Both the position numbers and the translations under genes were made by a program. Shown here one piece after another: positions 1-8,998 of a stretch of DNA of 64,000 bases (the first letter of the stretch is position 1; each line of letters opens with the position of its first letter). The DNA comes from Mucilaginibacter sp. UBA5151. Its GTDB lineage: Bacteria > Bacteroidota > Bacteroidia > Sphingobacteriales > Sphingobacteriaceae. The notes under the pieces were generated by a model. The model saw nothing but the letters and a program-made list of their open reading frames with translations, was not told the DNA's origin and searched no databases. The DNA is taken from positions 33,893 through 97,892 of the forward strand of contig DHXR01000024.1 in the NCBI GenBank assembly GCA_002413785.1. The letters are read 5' to 3'.

Positions 1-195
1 TATAACACCCTCTCTTGCTAATCCCCTTCATTTTTTGTATATTTGAATCAATCCCCAACGCTTTATAAAATCAATTCCATCAGCATAAAAAATATTTTTA
101 CGCCTTTTTTCGGACGGTTTTTTGGGATTTCTTTGACATGTTTAGCGCATTTGTTTGATATACAATAACTTAACAAAAACAGCACTGGTTTTTTT

Positions 196-356
196 ACGAG
201 GAGCTAAACGCGTTTAGCCCCTCACCCCGAAAAAATTACGGGGACCTAAACGCATTTAGCCCCTCAACCCGAAAAAATTACGGGGAGCTAAACGCATTTA
301 GCTCCTCAAATCAAAAAAATTACGAGGGGCTAAACGCATTTAGCCCCTCGTAATTC
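196..356. repeat. 42-bp palindromic tandem array, copy 1
   Basis: Four units begin at 196, 238, 280 and 322, each 42 bp, each carrying the palindrome GCTAAACGCRTTTAGC or a one-base variant, separated by A-rich spacers. The last unit (320-353) folds into a stem with two perfect 15-bp arms (TTACGAGGGGCTAAA and its complement) around a 4-base loop. Related arrays lie at 42062-42300 and 61651-61809. The rest of the 1-561 gap shows no gene I can support. Confidence 0.9.
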
Positions 357-561
357 AAAAAAAACCGAATAAAAGTATTATCATGAACGTAAGTAAGAAG
401 GCCGGCCGGACTATAACCTCTTTCCCCTTTAGTCCCTTCATCATTCAATATTTCCCCGTTCAATATTAATCCCGTCAACAAGCGTGCTCAAAGAAACATT
501 TTACCCCGCCGGGCGTTTGTATCCAATATGAATTAGTTTAGTTTTGGATAAATTTTTTTTA

Positions 562-2829
562 ATGCAGCGCCTTCATCTCAACAACATCCGCCTTTATTTA
601 AAAAATATACACGTTAACCGCAAATATCTGCGGATTGCCGGTATTGTATTTGCCGGCTTGTTCCTGCTGCTGCTTATTGCCGGGTATATTGCCTACACCA
701 AACGCGAGACTTTGCTGCAGCACGAAATTGCCAAAGCAAAGGCAAAAGCAAAAGCCGCCTACAACCTCGACCTTGAAATTGGGTCGGCGCATTTTGTCGG
801 ACTCAGCACGGTAGCCTTTTCCGATATTACCATTGTACCGGCGCAACGCGATAGTTTATTAAGCATAAAAAAGTTTGAGGTGGGCGTTAAATTATTGCCC
901 CTGCTTTTTGGCGAGGTTAAACTGGCTGACGTGCTGCTGCAGGATGCCCACCTGAGTCTAACCGACATTAACCATATCAAAAACTTCGATTTCCTGTTCA
1001 AAAAGAAAAAGGATACGACCGATACGGGTACGAAAGTCGATTTGGCGGAACTATCAAACAACCTGATCAACCAGGTGCTGTATAAAATTCCGGATAACCT
1101 TAGCGTAAGCAATTTCCTGCTAACGTTTAAAACGGACAGTTCAAGTTTTAGCATGCTTACGCAAACTGCGCTCATCAAAAACGGGGAGCTGAACTCAACT
1201 ATAAATATAAATAAGGGCGCGGCTACCTGGCATTTCGCGGGGCGTATGCACCCTTCTGACAAAGACATTGATATTAAGCTGTATGCCGACGGCAAAAAGG
1301 TAGAGTTGCCCTTTATTGAAAGGCGTTACCGCCTGAAAGTGAATTTCGATACCCTGAGCGCCAGCCTGAGCAAGGTGGAGCATGGCGGCGGCGAAACGCG
1401 CATTTACAGTTCTTGGGGCGTGCGTAATTTGCTGGTCAGCCAGCCGGGCTTGTCGTCTGGCGATATTGTGGCGCCCAAAGCAAGTATCGACGCCAATGTT
1501 TTTGTGGGCCAAAACTATGTATCTGTTGATAGTTCATCGCTTATCACGCTGAAAAAAATAACGGCCCACCCCTATATCAAATACACGCTGAACCCGGTTA
1601 AAATTTATGAGCTGAAGCTGAATACCGGCTGGATGGATGCGCAGGACCTTTTTGATTCCTTCCCCCAGGGTTTTTTTGATTCGCTTACCGGGATGCAGGT
1701 TGCCGGGAAACTCAACTACAGTTTGAACGTGTTTTTAGACGCCGCGCACCCGGACGATGTGAAATTTGATTCGCGCCTCCGCAAGGAAGATTTCAGGATC
1801 ATCAGGTATGGTAAAACTGATCTGACCAGGTTAAATACCGTATTTACCTATACGCCCTACGAAAAGGAAGGGCCGATGCCGCCGCGCCTGATCGGTCCGC
1901 AAAACCCGTACTTTACGCCGCTTGATGAGATTTCACCAAATTTAAAATACGCGGTGATGACTGCCGAAGACCCCTCTTTTTACACCAACCGTGGTTTTGT
2001 AGAAGAATCGATACGCAAATCGCTGGCGACAGATTATAAGGAAAAGAAGTTTAAGCGGGGCGGGAGCACAATTTCAATGCAATTGGTAAAAAACACCTTT
2101 TTAAACCGGGAAAAAACCCTGGCCCGTAAAATCGAGGAAGTTTTGATTGTGTGGATGATAGAGAATAACCAGGTGATGACCAAGGACCGTATGCTGGAAG
2201 TATATTTTAATATTATTGAGTGGGGGCATAACGTGTATGGCATAGGGGAGGCTTCGCGGTATTATTTTAACAAAACACCTGCTGAACTTACCCTGGGCGA
2301 AAGCATTTACCTGGCCAGTATTGTGCCGCACCCCAAAACCGGACTGTATTCCTTTTTGCCCGATGGCACGCTGAGACCCTACCTGGAAAATTACTTTAAC
2401 CTGATTGGCGGCCTGATGGCCACAAAGGGGCAAACCCCCGCAGACAGCAGCGGCTATGGTTTTTCGGCTGTGCGCTTAAAAGAAAGCCTGCGGAAAGAAA
2501 TAGCGCCTGTTGATACTGCGGTTGCGGATAGCCTGATGCGCCAGAATGACGATGATGACGCCCAGCCTGTAACCGCAATTGAACCGGAGAAGAAACCGAC
2601 TTTTCTACAGCGGCTTTTCGGCAAGAAGGACAGTGTCACCAAAAAGGAAGAGGTAAAACAAAAGGATGCCAAAACGAAACTGAAAGAAGCAATAGAAAAA
2701 TTGCGGGATGATGAAAAAAAGAAAGAGCTTTTGATTGATACCGCAGGAAAAACCAGGAAAGACATCCGCCAGGAAAAACGCCGCCTGCGCGATGAAGAAA
2801 AGGACCAGGAAAAGGCACTGAAGGGGTAG
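562..2829 (+). CDS. AsmA-like / GT51 peptidoglycan glycosyltransferase, no transpeptidase domain
   Basis: Inner-membrane protein of 755 residues that should polymerise lipid II into glycan strands. One membrane segment lies near residues 20-42. The periplasmic region that follows reads like an AsmA-type domain. The GT51 domain lies at about residues 445-620: the catalytic-Glu motif AEDPSF near residue 468, then KRGGSTISMQLVKNTF and EVYFNIIEWG. The tail of about 130 residues is rich in Lys, Glu and Asp. There is no SxxK/KTG transpeptidase domain, so this is not a class A PBP. The ATG at 562 is preferred over an in-frame TTG at 544. It is the first gene after the 42-bp array and stands alone. 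The enzyme class is well supported; the AsmA-like call is from general resemblance. Confidence 0.85.
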   Translation: MQRLHLNNIRLYLKNIHVNRKYLRIAGIVFAGLFLLLLIAGYIAYTKRETLLQHEIAKAKAKAKAAYNLDLEIGSAHFVGLSTVAFSDITIVPAQRDSLLSIKKFEVGVKLLPLLFGEVKLADVLLQDAHLSLTDINHIKNFDFLFKKKKDTTDTGTKVDLAELSNNLINQVLYKIPDNLSVSNFLLTFKTDSSSFSMLTQTALIKNGELNSTININKGAATWHFAGRMHPSDKDIDIKLYADGKKVELPFIERRYRLKVNFDTLSASLSKVEHGGGETRIYSSWGVRNLLVSQPGLSSGDIVAPKASIDANVFVGQNYVSVDSSSLITLKKITAHPYIKYTLNPVKIYELKLNTGWMDAQDLFDSFPQGFFDSLTGMQVAGKLNYSLNVFLDAAHPDDVKFDSRLRKEDFRIIRYGKTDLTRLNTVFTYTPYEKEGPMPPRLIGPQNPYFTPLDEISPNLKYAVMTAEDPSFYTNRGFVEESIRKSLATDYKEKKFKRGGSTISMQLVKNTFLNREKTLARKIEEVLIVWMIENNQVMTKDRMLEVYFNIIEWGHNVYGIGEASRYYFNKTPAELTLGESIYLASIVPHPKTGLYSFLPDGTLRPYLENYFNLIGGLMATKGQTPADSSGYGFSAVRLKESLRKEIAPVDTAVADSLMRQNDDDDAQPVTAIEPEKKPTFLQRLFGKKDSVTKKEEVKQKDAKTKLKEAIEKLRDDEKKKELLIDTAGKTRKDIRQEKRRLRDEEKDQEKALKG

Positions 2830-3102
2830 TTGGCTGTTTTTAGCGGGCAGGTTGCTGTTTTAAGACCGCTGCAAGGGGTAAAATGCGGTTACATCTTTTA
2901 TCCCTTCCCCTGAAACTTAGTTTTAAGAGAAACTTCGGAACCCTTAAATAAATTGTTCGGTGGTGTTTTGCGTGAAGATCCCAAAAAAGCCTGGCATTGG
3001 AGCGCTAAAATTACCGGGCATACTATCTGCCCCAAAACTGCAAACCGCTGATCATCAGATGATAGGACGATTGGCTTTTTCGGCGAAAATCAGCGTGAAA
3101 AA

Positions 3103-3936
3103 TTAAAACAAAGAGGGCTGCTGCACCATGGATGCCGGGATACGGTGCTGCTGGTTCTCCATGCTATTAACAGCTCCGATTTGATAGACGGCGGATTCTT
3201 TATAGCGTGATGCTACGGTAACATACACCCCTGCGGCGCAGGCGTCAAATATTTCCTGTACCAGTTGTGGGTCGTTATTGTTTTTTGAAAGGTGCGACAG
3301 CAGCAAATGACTCATGAAAGGAGGCCGGTGCGCAGTAAAGAGTTCCAAAGCCTGTTTGTTTGAAAGATGGCCCTGCCCGCCGCGTATCCTGCGCTTCAGG
3401 TGGTAAGGGTATCCGCCGTTATCAAGCATTTCATCATCATAATTAGCCTCCAGAAATGCTGCATGGCACTGGCTGAAATGAGTCACCACGTGTTCGCAGG
3501 CTATGCCAATGTCAGTAAACACGCCCACATTTATATCCCGGCAGGTGACGATAAAACTATGCGGATTGCCGGCATCGTGTTCTTTTGGAAAAGGAGTAAC
3601 GTTCAGGTCGCCAATACTGATAGTTTGAAAAGCCGCAAAAGATTGCACAAGCTCTTCCTCCAGGTTCAGCCTGCCGTTTGTAAGGGTTGGCGGCGTGATA
3701 TAAACCGGCAAACGGTATTTTTTGGCAAGTACAGGGATGCCGCTGATATGATCGGAATGTTCGTGCGATACGAAAATGGCCTTTACCTTACGGATATTAA
3801 GTCCCAGCCGCAACATCCGCCTTTCTGTTTCGCGGCAGGAGATTCCCGCATCAACCAATACCGCCTCATGCTCATTACCAATATAATAGCAATTGCCGTT
3901 ACTTCCCGAATTTAATGATGCGATGAACATAGACAT
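3103..3936 (-). CDS. MBL-fold metallo-hydrolase, YycJ/WalJ type
   Basis: Cytoplasmic metallo-beta-lactamase-fold hydrolase of 277 residues. It opens with the family pattern FIASLNSGSNGNCYYI, followed by the metal-binding HxHxDH motif SHEHSDH at residues 57-63 and a later FTDIG aspartate strand. Its closest general group is YycJ/WalJ/VicX, proteins with exonuclease-like or cell-wall-linked roles in Firmicutes; the substrate here is unknown. It is single and convergent with the GT51 gene. A second in-frame ATG two codons downstream could be the start. The fold is certain; the specific role is not. Confidence 0.85.
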   Translation of the reverse strand: MSMFIASLNSGSNGNCYYIGNEHEAVLVDAGISCRETERRMLRLGLNIRKVKAIFVSHEHSDHISGIPVLAKKYRLPVYITPPTLTNGRLNLEEELVQSFAAFQTISIGDLNVTPFPKEHDAGNPHSFIVTCRDINVGVFTDIGIACEHVVTHFSQCHAAFLEANYDDEMLDNGGYPYHLKRRIRGGQGHLSNKQALELFTAHRPPFMSHLLLSHLSKNNNDPQLVQEIFDACAAGVYVTVASRYKESAVYQIGAVNSMENQQHRIPASMVQQPSLF

Positions 3937-4074
3937 ATCATACGCAAAGAAACCGGATTTTAATGGATTAACAAAGGATTTCGGAAGTCGGAATTTCGAT
4001 TTAGGAATTAAAAAGGCTCACAACATTCCAACCTTACAACAATAATAAATCCGAAATCAACTATCTTTATCCCC

Positions 4075-4725
4075 ATGGATTCACCAATAACTTTACCTGT
4101 ACTGAGTGCCGAAGAATTGCGTGTGCTTGGTTCGCTAATGGAAAAAAGCAAAACCACGCCCGATTATTACCCCATGACCATCAACAGTCTTACCCTGGCC
4201 TGCAACCAGAAAACCTCGCGCAGGCCGGTAGTGCAATTCGACGAAGACACTGTAGCACAGGCGCTAAATTCGCTGAAAAAGCGCGGCCTGATCTCCACCG
4301 CTACCGGCGGATCTATCCGCTCAGTTAAATACAAACACAATTTTGCTATCGTTTTTCCTGTTCTGCCATCGGAAGTAGCCATCATTTGCCTTTTGATGTT
4401 AAGGGGCCCGCAAACGCCGGGCGAATTAAATACCAATTCGGGCAGGATGCATGAATTTGAGTCGATTGAAGAAGTGCAGGCTGTGCTGGAAAGGTTGAGT
4501 TCCCCCGAAATGCCGTTTTTAGTGGAGTTGCCCCGCCGCCCGGGACAAAAAGAAGCAAGATATGCCCATTTATTAAGCGGAACACCCGAATTTAATGAGG
4601 ATGATTTTGCAGATGACGCCCCGGCAAGAAGTCATGGCGGATTGGAGGCGAGGGTTGTTAAGCTTGAAAATGACCTGGCCGGATTAAGGGAGGCCTTTGA
4701 TAAACTGATGAAGGAACTGAACTGA
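4075..4725 (+). CDS. YceH family protein (DUF480)
   Basis: A 216-residue protein with the YceH signature: LSAEELRVLGSLMEK near the N-terminus, then YYPMTINSL and ACNQKTSR, and a second winged-helix-like repeat (LMLRGPQTPGEL). The last about 30 residues form a predicted coiled coil (LEARVVKLENDLAGLREAF). The family has two tandem winged helices and an unclear function. The ATG follows a TATCTTTA sequence by only about 7 bases, so the transcript may have a very short leader. Confidence 0.85.
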   Translation: MDSPITLPVLSAEELRVLGSLMEKSKTTPDYYPMTINSLTLACNQKTSRRPVVQFDEDTVAQALNSLKKRGLISTATGGSIRSVKYKHNFAIVFPVLPSEVAIICLLMLRGPQTPGELNTNSGRMHEFESIEEVQAVLERLSSPEMPFLVELPRRPGQKEARYAHLLSGTPEFNEDDFADDAPARSHGGLEARVVKLENDLAGLREAFDKLMKELN

Positions 4726-4806
4726 AAAATACCTATCAACCTAAAACAGGATTTAACAAACTTAAAGGCAAATAATTTGTTTATCAAACAAACAAATTAT
4801 TATCCT

Positions 4807-5394
4807 ATGAAAAAGTTATGTTATATGTTCATAATCGCCCTTGGCGTTTATGCAATCCAGGGCTGCAACAGCAGGCCAAAGGACGAGAAGGCAACAGCCG
4901 ACAGTTTAAATAAGGTTAAAGATACCAGCAGCAACGCCCCTGCTACCGGTGGTATCGCCGTAAATAATGATGATGCCAAATTTGCAGCCAATGCTGCAGC
5001 TGGCGGCCTTACCGAAGTTGCCCTTGGTAACCTGGCCCAGCAAAAAAGCGCGAATGAGAAAATCAGGAATTTTGGCGCCATGATGGTTAAGGACCATAGT
5101 GCAGCAAATGCTGAATTAGCAGACCTTGCAAAAACTAAAAACATTTCCATACCGGCTACGGTTTCGGCTGATGATCAGAAAAAAATAGACGCGCTTGCCA
5201 AAAAATCAGTTAAAGCCTTTGATAAGGCTTATGTTGATGCCATGATCGAAGGGCATAAAAAGGCGCTTAAATTATTCCAGGATGAAGCCCAAAATGGTAC
5301 CGATGCTGATTTAAAAACATTTGCATCCAAAACCGTTGCGGTTGTGCAGGCACATTTAGAAGCAATTACTGAGATACAGGCAAGTTTGAAGTAA
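4807..5394 (+). CDS. DUF4142 domain lipoprotein
   Basis: Predicted exported lipoprotein of 195 residues. The signal peptide ends in a lipobox-like YAIQGC with the modified Cys at residue 19. A low-complexity linker follows, then a four-helix DUF4142 domain (related to ferritin-like bundles) with the typical pattern FGAMMVKDHSAANAEL. The ATG at 4807 is chosen over a TTG 30 bases upstream because the signal peptide begins there. In this phylum such proteins are often envelope stress proteins; the role here is not shown. A terminator follows directly. Confidence 0.85.
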   Translation: MKKLCYMFIIALGVYAIQGCNSRPKDEKATADSLNKVKDTSSNAPATGGIAVNNDDAKFAANAAAGGLTEVALGNLAQQKSANEKIRNFGAMMVKDHSAANAELADLAKTKNISIPATVSADDQKKIDALAKKSVKAFDKAYVDAMIEGHKKALKLFQDEAQNGTDADLKTFASKTVAVVQAHLEAITEIQASLK

Positions 5395-5415
5395 TAGGTT
5401 TAGCTTTAATTTAAA

Positions 5416-5446
5416 AGGGGACTGCTTTAACGCGGTCCCTTTTTTT
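5416..5446 (+). terminator. Rho-independent terminator after the DUF4142 gene
   Basis: Stem GGGAC / GTCCC at 5418-5422 and 5435-5439 followed by a run of seven T. It lies 22 bases after the stop codon of the lipoprotein gene. Confidence 0.7.
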
Positions 5447-5542
5447 GCGGCTAAACGCCGTTTAAAAAACAAAGGGATTCCATTTCTGATGGTTTCGATA
5501 CAAAAAACTTAATATTGTATCGAAACCAATTTAAAACAGAAC

Positions 5543-6025
5543 TTGAAAACACTTTCCGACCTTCTTTTATTGGGCGATCCCCGCCTTTATGAAATCTGCG
5601 ACCCGGTTTTAGAAGCAGAATTACCATTGGTTAAAAGCTGGGTGGCCGACCTCGACAATGTAATGAAGGAAATCCGGCTCAAATACAATTTTGGCCGGGC
5701 CATTGCCGCCCCGCAACTGGGGATTATGAAAAGGCTTATTTATATGAATATTGATAAGCCTGTTGTTTTTATTAACCCCGAAATTGGCGATTTGAGCGAT
5801 GAGCTGTTCGAGCTTTGGGATGATTGTATGAGTTTCCCCAATTTGCTGGTGAAAGTAAAAAGGCATAGTTCCCTTACCATAAAATACCTTGATGAAAACG
5901 GGCAGCCGCAGGTTTGGAAAATGGACGGCGCATTATCTGAGCTTTTGCAGCATGAGTATGATCATTTAAACGGGGTGCTTTGCACCATGCGGGCGATTGA
6001 TGGCAAGTCGTTTAAATGGCGGTGA
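5543..6025 (+). CDS. Peptide deformylase family protein, divergent
   Basis: Metal-dependent deformylase fold of 160 residues; canonical enzymes remove the formyl group from nascent proteins. Motif I is GRAIAAPQ (residues 51-58; usual GxGxAAPQ). Motif II is DDCMS (93-97) instead of EGCLS. Motif III is an intact HEYDH (137-141). The metal ligands Cys95, His137 and His141 and the general base Glu138 are therefore all present, but two flanking motif positions differ from the consensus. The start is a TTG. It is shorter than usual Def proteins (about 165-190) and may be a paralogue rather than the main housekeeping enzyme. Confidence 0.75.
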   Translation: MKTLSDLLLLGDPRLYEICDPVLEAELPLVKSWVADLDNVMKEIRLKYNFGRAIAAPQLGIMKRLIYMNIDKPVVFINPEIGDLSDELFELWDDCMSFPNLLVKVKRHSSLTIKYLDENGQPQVWKMDGALSELLQHEYDHLNGVLCTMRAIDGKSFKWR

Positions 6026-6152
6026 TAATTGCATTTCAGCGCATTGATAAATTTATTGGTTCTTATGACGATTAGTATGTGTAAGCCTTTTATTAAAGAG
6101 CCTTCGCCCGAAATATTTATCGAAGCTACGCTTCCGCAGGAGATTAAAAAAC

Positions 6153-6309
6153 CCGCCTGTTCAAGTGTCCACAATTGAACACATTAAATTTTGAGCGTCC
6201 ACGCTCACGTCACAAGTCAAGCATTCAACTTACAAACAAATCTCTTCATAATCGGGAGCGTTGACGCTCCCAACAAAAGTCATTCAAGTGTGGACAATGA
6301 AGGGGCGGT
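6153..6309. repeat. REP-like element, copy A (upstream of the TA/sce7726 cassette)
   Basis: About 155 bp made of four small hairpins: one related to TTCAAGTGTCCACACTTGAA, one GAGCGTCCACGCTC, one GGGAGCGTTGACGCTCCC, and a closing TTCAAGTGTGGACA half. Same orientation as copy B (9867-10055); opposite to copies C and D near 24.4 and 26.7 kb. It occupies most of the 6026-6438 gap; the remainder holds the promoter below. Confidence 0.85.
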
Positions 6310-6373
6310 GGGAAAGCGCGAATAAAGAAGTATTGAATTTATACATTGCCCCCAAAATAAGAACTTTAGACCA

Positions 6374-6407
6374 TTTGCAAATATGAAATACAAATCCTAC
6401 ATTTGTA
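6374..6407 (+). promoter_or_regulatory. Bacteroidota promoter with overlapping operator for the toxin-antitoxin operon
   Basis: A TTTG at 6374-6377 and TACATTTG at 6398-6405 are 20 bases apart, which fits the Bacteroidota -33/-7 consensus. A perfect 7-bp inverted repeat, TACAAAT-CCTAC-ATTTGTA (6389-6407), covers the -7 box. This is where an HTH antitoxin would bind to repress its own operon; that binding is inference. Confidence 0.75.
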
Positions 6408-6438
6408 AAACAATTACCCTTTTTCGGTAATAGAAATA

Positions 6439-6771
6439 ATGAAGATATTTTACAGCACCAATAAATTGAAAAAGCAAATGAGCTCAGCTTCTGAGATCAA
6501 AAAAGCTTTTGGTGTCAATGCCAAACGGGTGCAAAGCCGCTTAGATGATATCACAGCTTCCCCGAACTTGGCAATATTGATGCAATTGCCTGCGGCTAAT
6601 TGCCACCGTTTAACGGGAAGCAGGCAAGGGGAATGGGCCGTAAATATTTCCGCTAATCACCGTATGATATTTGAAATTGCCAATGACCCCGTCCCGATGG
6701 ACGAAGAAGACAGGATAGAAACCATTAAGGTAACAGATATCAGAATTACAACTACAACAGACTATCATTGA
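6439..6771 (+). CDS. HigB-like toxin (RelE/ParE superfamily)
   Basis: A 110-residue protein with the plasmid-maintenance killer/HigB pattern: a basic N-terminal helical part (KRVQSRLDDITASPNLAILMQLP), then CHRLTGSRQGEWAVNISANHRMIF. HigB proteins are ribosome-dependent mRNA nucleases. It is 17 bases upstream of the HTH-ImmA/IrrE gene and under the operator-promoter at 6374-6407, the usual HigB-HigA order of toxin first. The C-terminal 25 residues are acidic and less typical. Family call is firm; activity is inferred. Confidence 0.85.
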   Translation: MKIFYSTNKLKKQMSSASEIKKAFGVNAKRVQSRLDDITASPNLAILMQLPAANCHRLTGSRQGEWAVNISANHRMIFEIANDPVPMDEEDRIETIKVTDIRITTTTDYH

Positions 6772-6788
6772 ATTCCCGGAAAATCATT

Positions 6789-7883
6789 ATGAACACTATA
6801 AAAGACGAGCGCGAACTACTTACAAGGCCTGGAGATACGATCTTAGAAACGCTCGAACATCTACGTATGAGCCAGGCTCAACTTGCGGAAAGGATGGGCA
6901 AAAAGCCTTCCAAAATAAATGACATTATTTCTGGAAAGGAGCCTATTACGATCAATACTGCCCTGCAACTTGAAAAAGTATTGGGTATCGATGCGCAATT
7001 CTGGCTGAACCGCGAAATTAACTATCGCGAAAAATTACTTCGTATTGAACAGGAAGAATTTTTAGAGCAATGTATTGGGTGGTTGGATACCCAACCTGTC
7101 AAAGAACTCAAAAAGCTGGGCTATCTTAAAAGTGAGAAAGTGGGCACGGCCATGGTTAACGAAATGCTGCATTTTTATGGAGTGGTCTCGCCTGTTGAAT
7201 GGGAGTATCTATATGTGAAAGACTATGCCTCGACGAACTTTAGAAAAAGCAATGCCCATACTACCGCATTGGGAAGTATGGCCGCGTGGTTAAGAATCGG
7301 AGAGCTGGAATTACGTAAATTCAACTTACCATCTTATGATAAAGACAAATTTAAGAGCGCCCTTCAAAGTGTCAGACATATTGCCTGGAAGCATCCGGAA
7401 GACTATGGCGACCAATTGAAACATGCCTGCTATGAATCAGGAATAGCTTTGGTATATTCCAATAGCCTGCCCCATGCACCAATTAGCGGAGCAACAAGAT
7501 GGATCGGAGGCACACCCATCATACAGATCACAGACCGATACAAATCCAATGACCAATTCTGGTTTACATTTTTCCATGAGGCAGGACATATTCTTTTACA
7601 CGGAAAGAAAGATGTCTTCCTGGAACAATTTGAAGGATATGAAAACGACGAAAAGAAGGAATTGGAAGCAGATCAATTTGCGAGCGAGTGGCTGTTACCC
7701 TCTTCGTTTTTAAATGAACTCCCGGAAAAGATCACCGACAAGGAAGTGAAAGACATCGCCCGTCAGGCTCAAATTCATCCAGGTATTGTAATTGGCAGGT
7801 TGCAACGGTTAGGCAAAGTGCTTTATTCATTTGGAGACCACTTTAAATTTAAAGTGGATCTCCAATATTTTATAAACAAGTGA
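6789..7883 (+). CDS. HigA-like HTH antitoxin fused to ImmA/IrrE metallopeptidase domain
   Basis: A 364-residue fusion. Residues about 10-75 are an XRE/HigA helix-turn-helix (ETLEHLRMSQAQLAERMGK, then KINDIISGKEPIT and the LGIDAQFWLN HigA hallmark). The C-terminal half is a zinc peptidase: FHEAGHILLHG (HExxH) with a downstream Glu in ELEADQFASEWLLP. In other systems ImmA/IrrE domains cleave repressors. It may act as antitoxin to the preceding toxin and as a protease switch (inference). The ATG at 6789 is chosen over an overlapping TTG at 6768. Confidence 0.85.
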   Translation: MNTIKDERELLTRPGDTILETLEHLRMSQAQLAERMGKKPSKINDIISGKEPITINTALQLEKVLGIDAQFWLNREINYREKLLRIEQEEFLEQCIGWLDTQPVKELKKLGYLKSEKVGTAMVNEMLHFYGVVSPVEWEYLYVKDYASTNFRKSNAHTTALGSMAAWLRIGELELRKFNLPSYDKDKFKSALQSVRHIAWKHPEDYGDQLKHACYESGIALVYSNSLPHAPISGATRWIGGTPIIQITDRYKSNDQFWFTFFHEAGHILLHGKKDVFLEQFEGYENDEKKELEADQFASEWLLPSSFLNELPEKITDKEVKDIARQAQIHPGIVIGRLQRLGKVLYSFGDHFKFKVDLQYFINK

Positions 7884-7888
7884 TCACG

Positions 7889-8998
7889 ATGGACAATCCC
7901 TTTATTTATATGCCGGTGTTTAGAATCAGACAAGAGGAAATAAAGGTTTTGACCAGCTTTTCTTTTAGCGAGCAAATGATCCCGTGTGTTGAGATCGTGA
8001 AAGGAGTGCTGCGCAAACCGGTCGTTAGTAAAAAGAAAGGTGCGGTTTCCAAACCAGAAAAGTCTTTTGAAGAAATCTACCTGCCGATACTCTCGGCTAT
8101 CAACAGTAAATACCTGTTTGTTGACCTCCCTGTTCATTTTGAACAAAAGAAAAAAACGGCTAAATATGTACTTAAATTTTTGCGGAGTGTGGCGGATAAA
8201 AGGCCTGTAAGAACAGAATACATAATGAAATTGGCGCCGCTTGCGCACCGTGTGATCCCGGTCATTTCTACCTATTATAAAAGAACAGGTGAAGGCTTTT
8301 CCATTGTGAAGCAGGAACAGGACCTGCGTGCTACATTTCCAAAACTCGCCTTCCGGGTATTGCTCTCTAACTTTGAAAGTGATCTCCAACAAATCTTCAA
8401 AGCAGCCCAACCACAGGATTACCTAATCGTCGATCTACAGGAAACGGTAGCGGATGCTGCCAGCCCGGAGATCAAGGAAATGTCGGATGCCATAAAGGCT
8501 TTCACCAATTGCTCAATTATCCTACTGGGAAATGTGGTCAACAAAGACATTACGAATGTCGGCTTGAAACATGGCGAATTGATCGACGAAATAGATACCT
8601 CGTTAATGAGCGGCTTTAAGGCTTTGGGTGGCGACGGCTATGGCGACTATGCAGGTATCAAAAAAGATGACATCACCGGCGGGGGCACCATTAGCCCGGG
8701 GTTTATTTATTTTGATCCGGTTGATAACTCCCATTACGGGTTTAAGGGGTCAAATGACAAATTGCTTTCGGATTTTATAACGATCATCGTGCCTTCTGTT
8801 CTGAACTCCGTTGCTACCCAGAGAATGCAACAGTCCGGCAGAAATTATTTAGACGGTAATAATAAAGGCTGGGTTATGTTGACGAAAATAAATCAGGGCA
8901 CAGAGCCAGGAAAAAATCAAGCTAAATTCAAAAGGATTTCAATGGAGCATTACATCCATTGTATGCGTACAAAAATCGATGCCGGAGACTTCAATTAG
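7889..8998 (+). CDS. sce7725 / T4 beta-protein-like family protein
   Basis: Protein of 369 residues, function unknown. It begins IYMPVFRIRQEEIKVL and runs through alternating strand/helix segments (VIPVIS, FRVLLSN, YLIVDLQ, SIILLGN) like a TIM barrel, with GDGYGDYAGIKKDDITGGG near residue 250. This pattern resembles the sce7725 and T4 beta-protein families, and I cannot separate the two by eye. Its start lies 5 bases after the HTH-ImmA stop (a GTG overlapping that stop is the alternative), so it is probably cotranscribed with the toxin pair. Its stop overlaps the stop of the opposing sce7726 gene at 8995-8998. The names sce7725 and sce7726 come from adjacent Sorangium genes, so the pairing seems conserved. 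Confidence 0.65.
   Translation: MDNPFIYMPVFRIRQEEIKVLTSFSFSEQMIPCVEIVKGVLRKPVVSKKKGAVSKPEKSFEEIYLPILSAINSKYLFVDLPVHFEQKKKTAKYVLKFLRSVADKRPVRTEYIMKLAPLAHRVIPVISTYYKRTGEGFSIVKQEQDLRATFPKLAFRVLLSNFESDLQQIFKAAQPQDYLIVDLQETVADAASPEIKEMSDAIKAFTNCSIILLGNVVNKDITNVGLKHGELIDEIDTSLMSGFKALGGDGYGDYAGIKKDDITGGGTISPGFIYFDPVDNSHYGFKGSNDKLLSDFITIIVPSVLNSVATQRMQQSGRNYLDGNNKGWVMLTKINQGTEPGKNQAKFKRISMEHYIHCMRTKIDAGDFN

Noticed and set aside
196..356. CRISPR-like array
   Set aside because: Repeats and spacers are all repeated, the period is 42 bp, spacers are not unique, and no cas gene is present. The other two arrays behave the same way.
3367..3915. Long plus-strand frame opposite the MBL-fold gene
   Set aside because: Antisense shadow; the minus frame has the complete metallo-hydrolase motif set.
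6077..6178. 33-codon frame running into REP-like copy A
   Set aside because: Starts with ATG and reads plausibly, but the last third is repeat DNA and I see no family. It may be a cut gene start; not listed.
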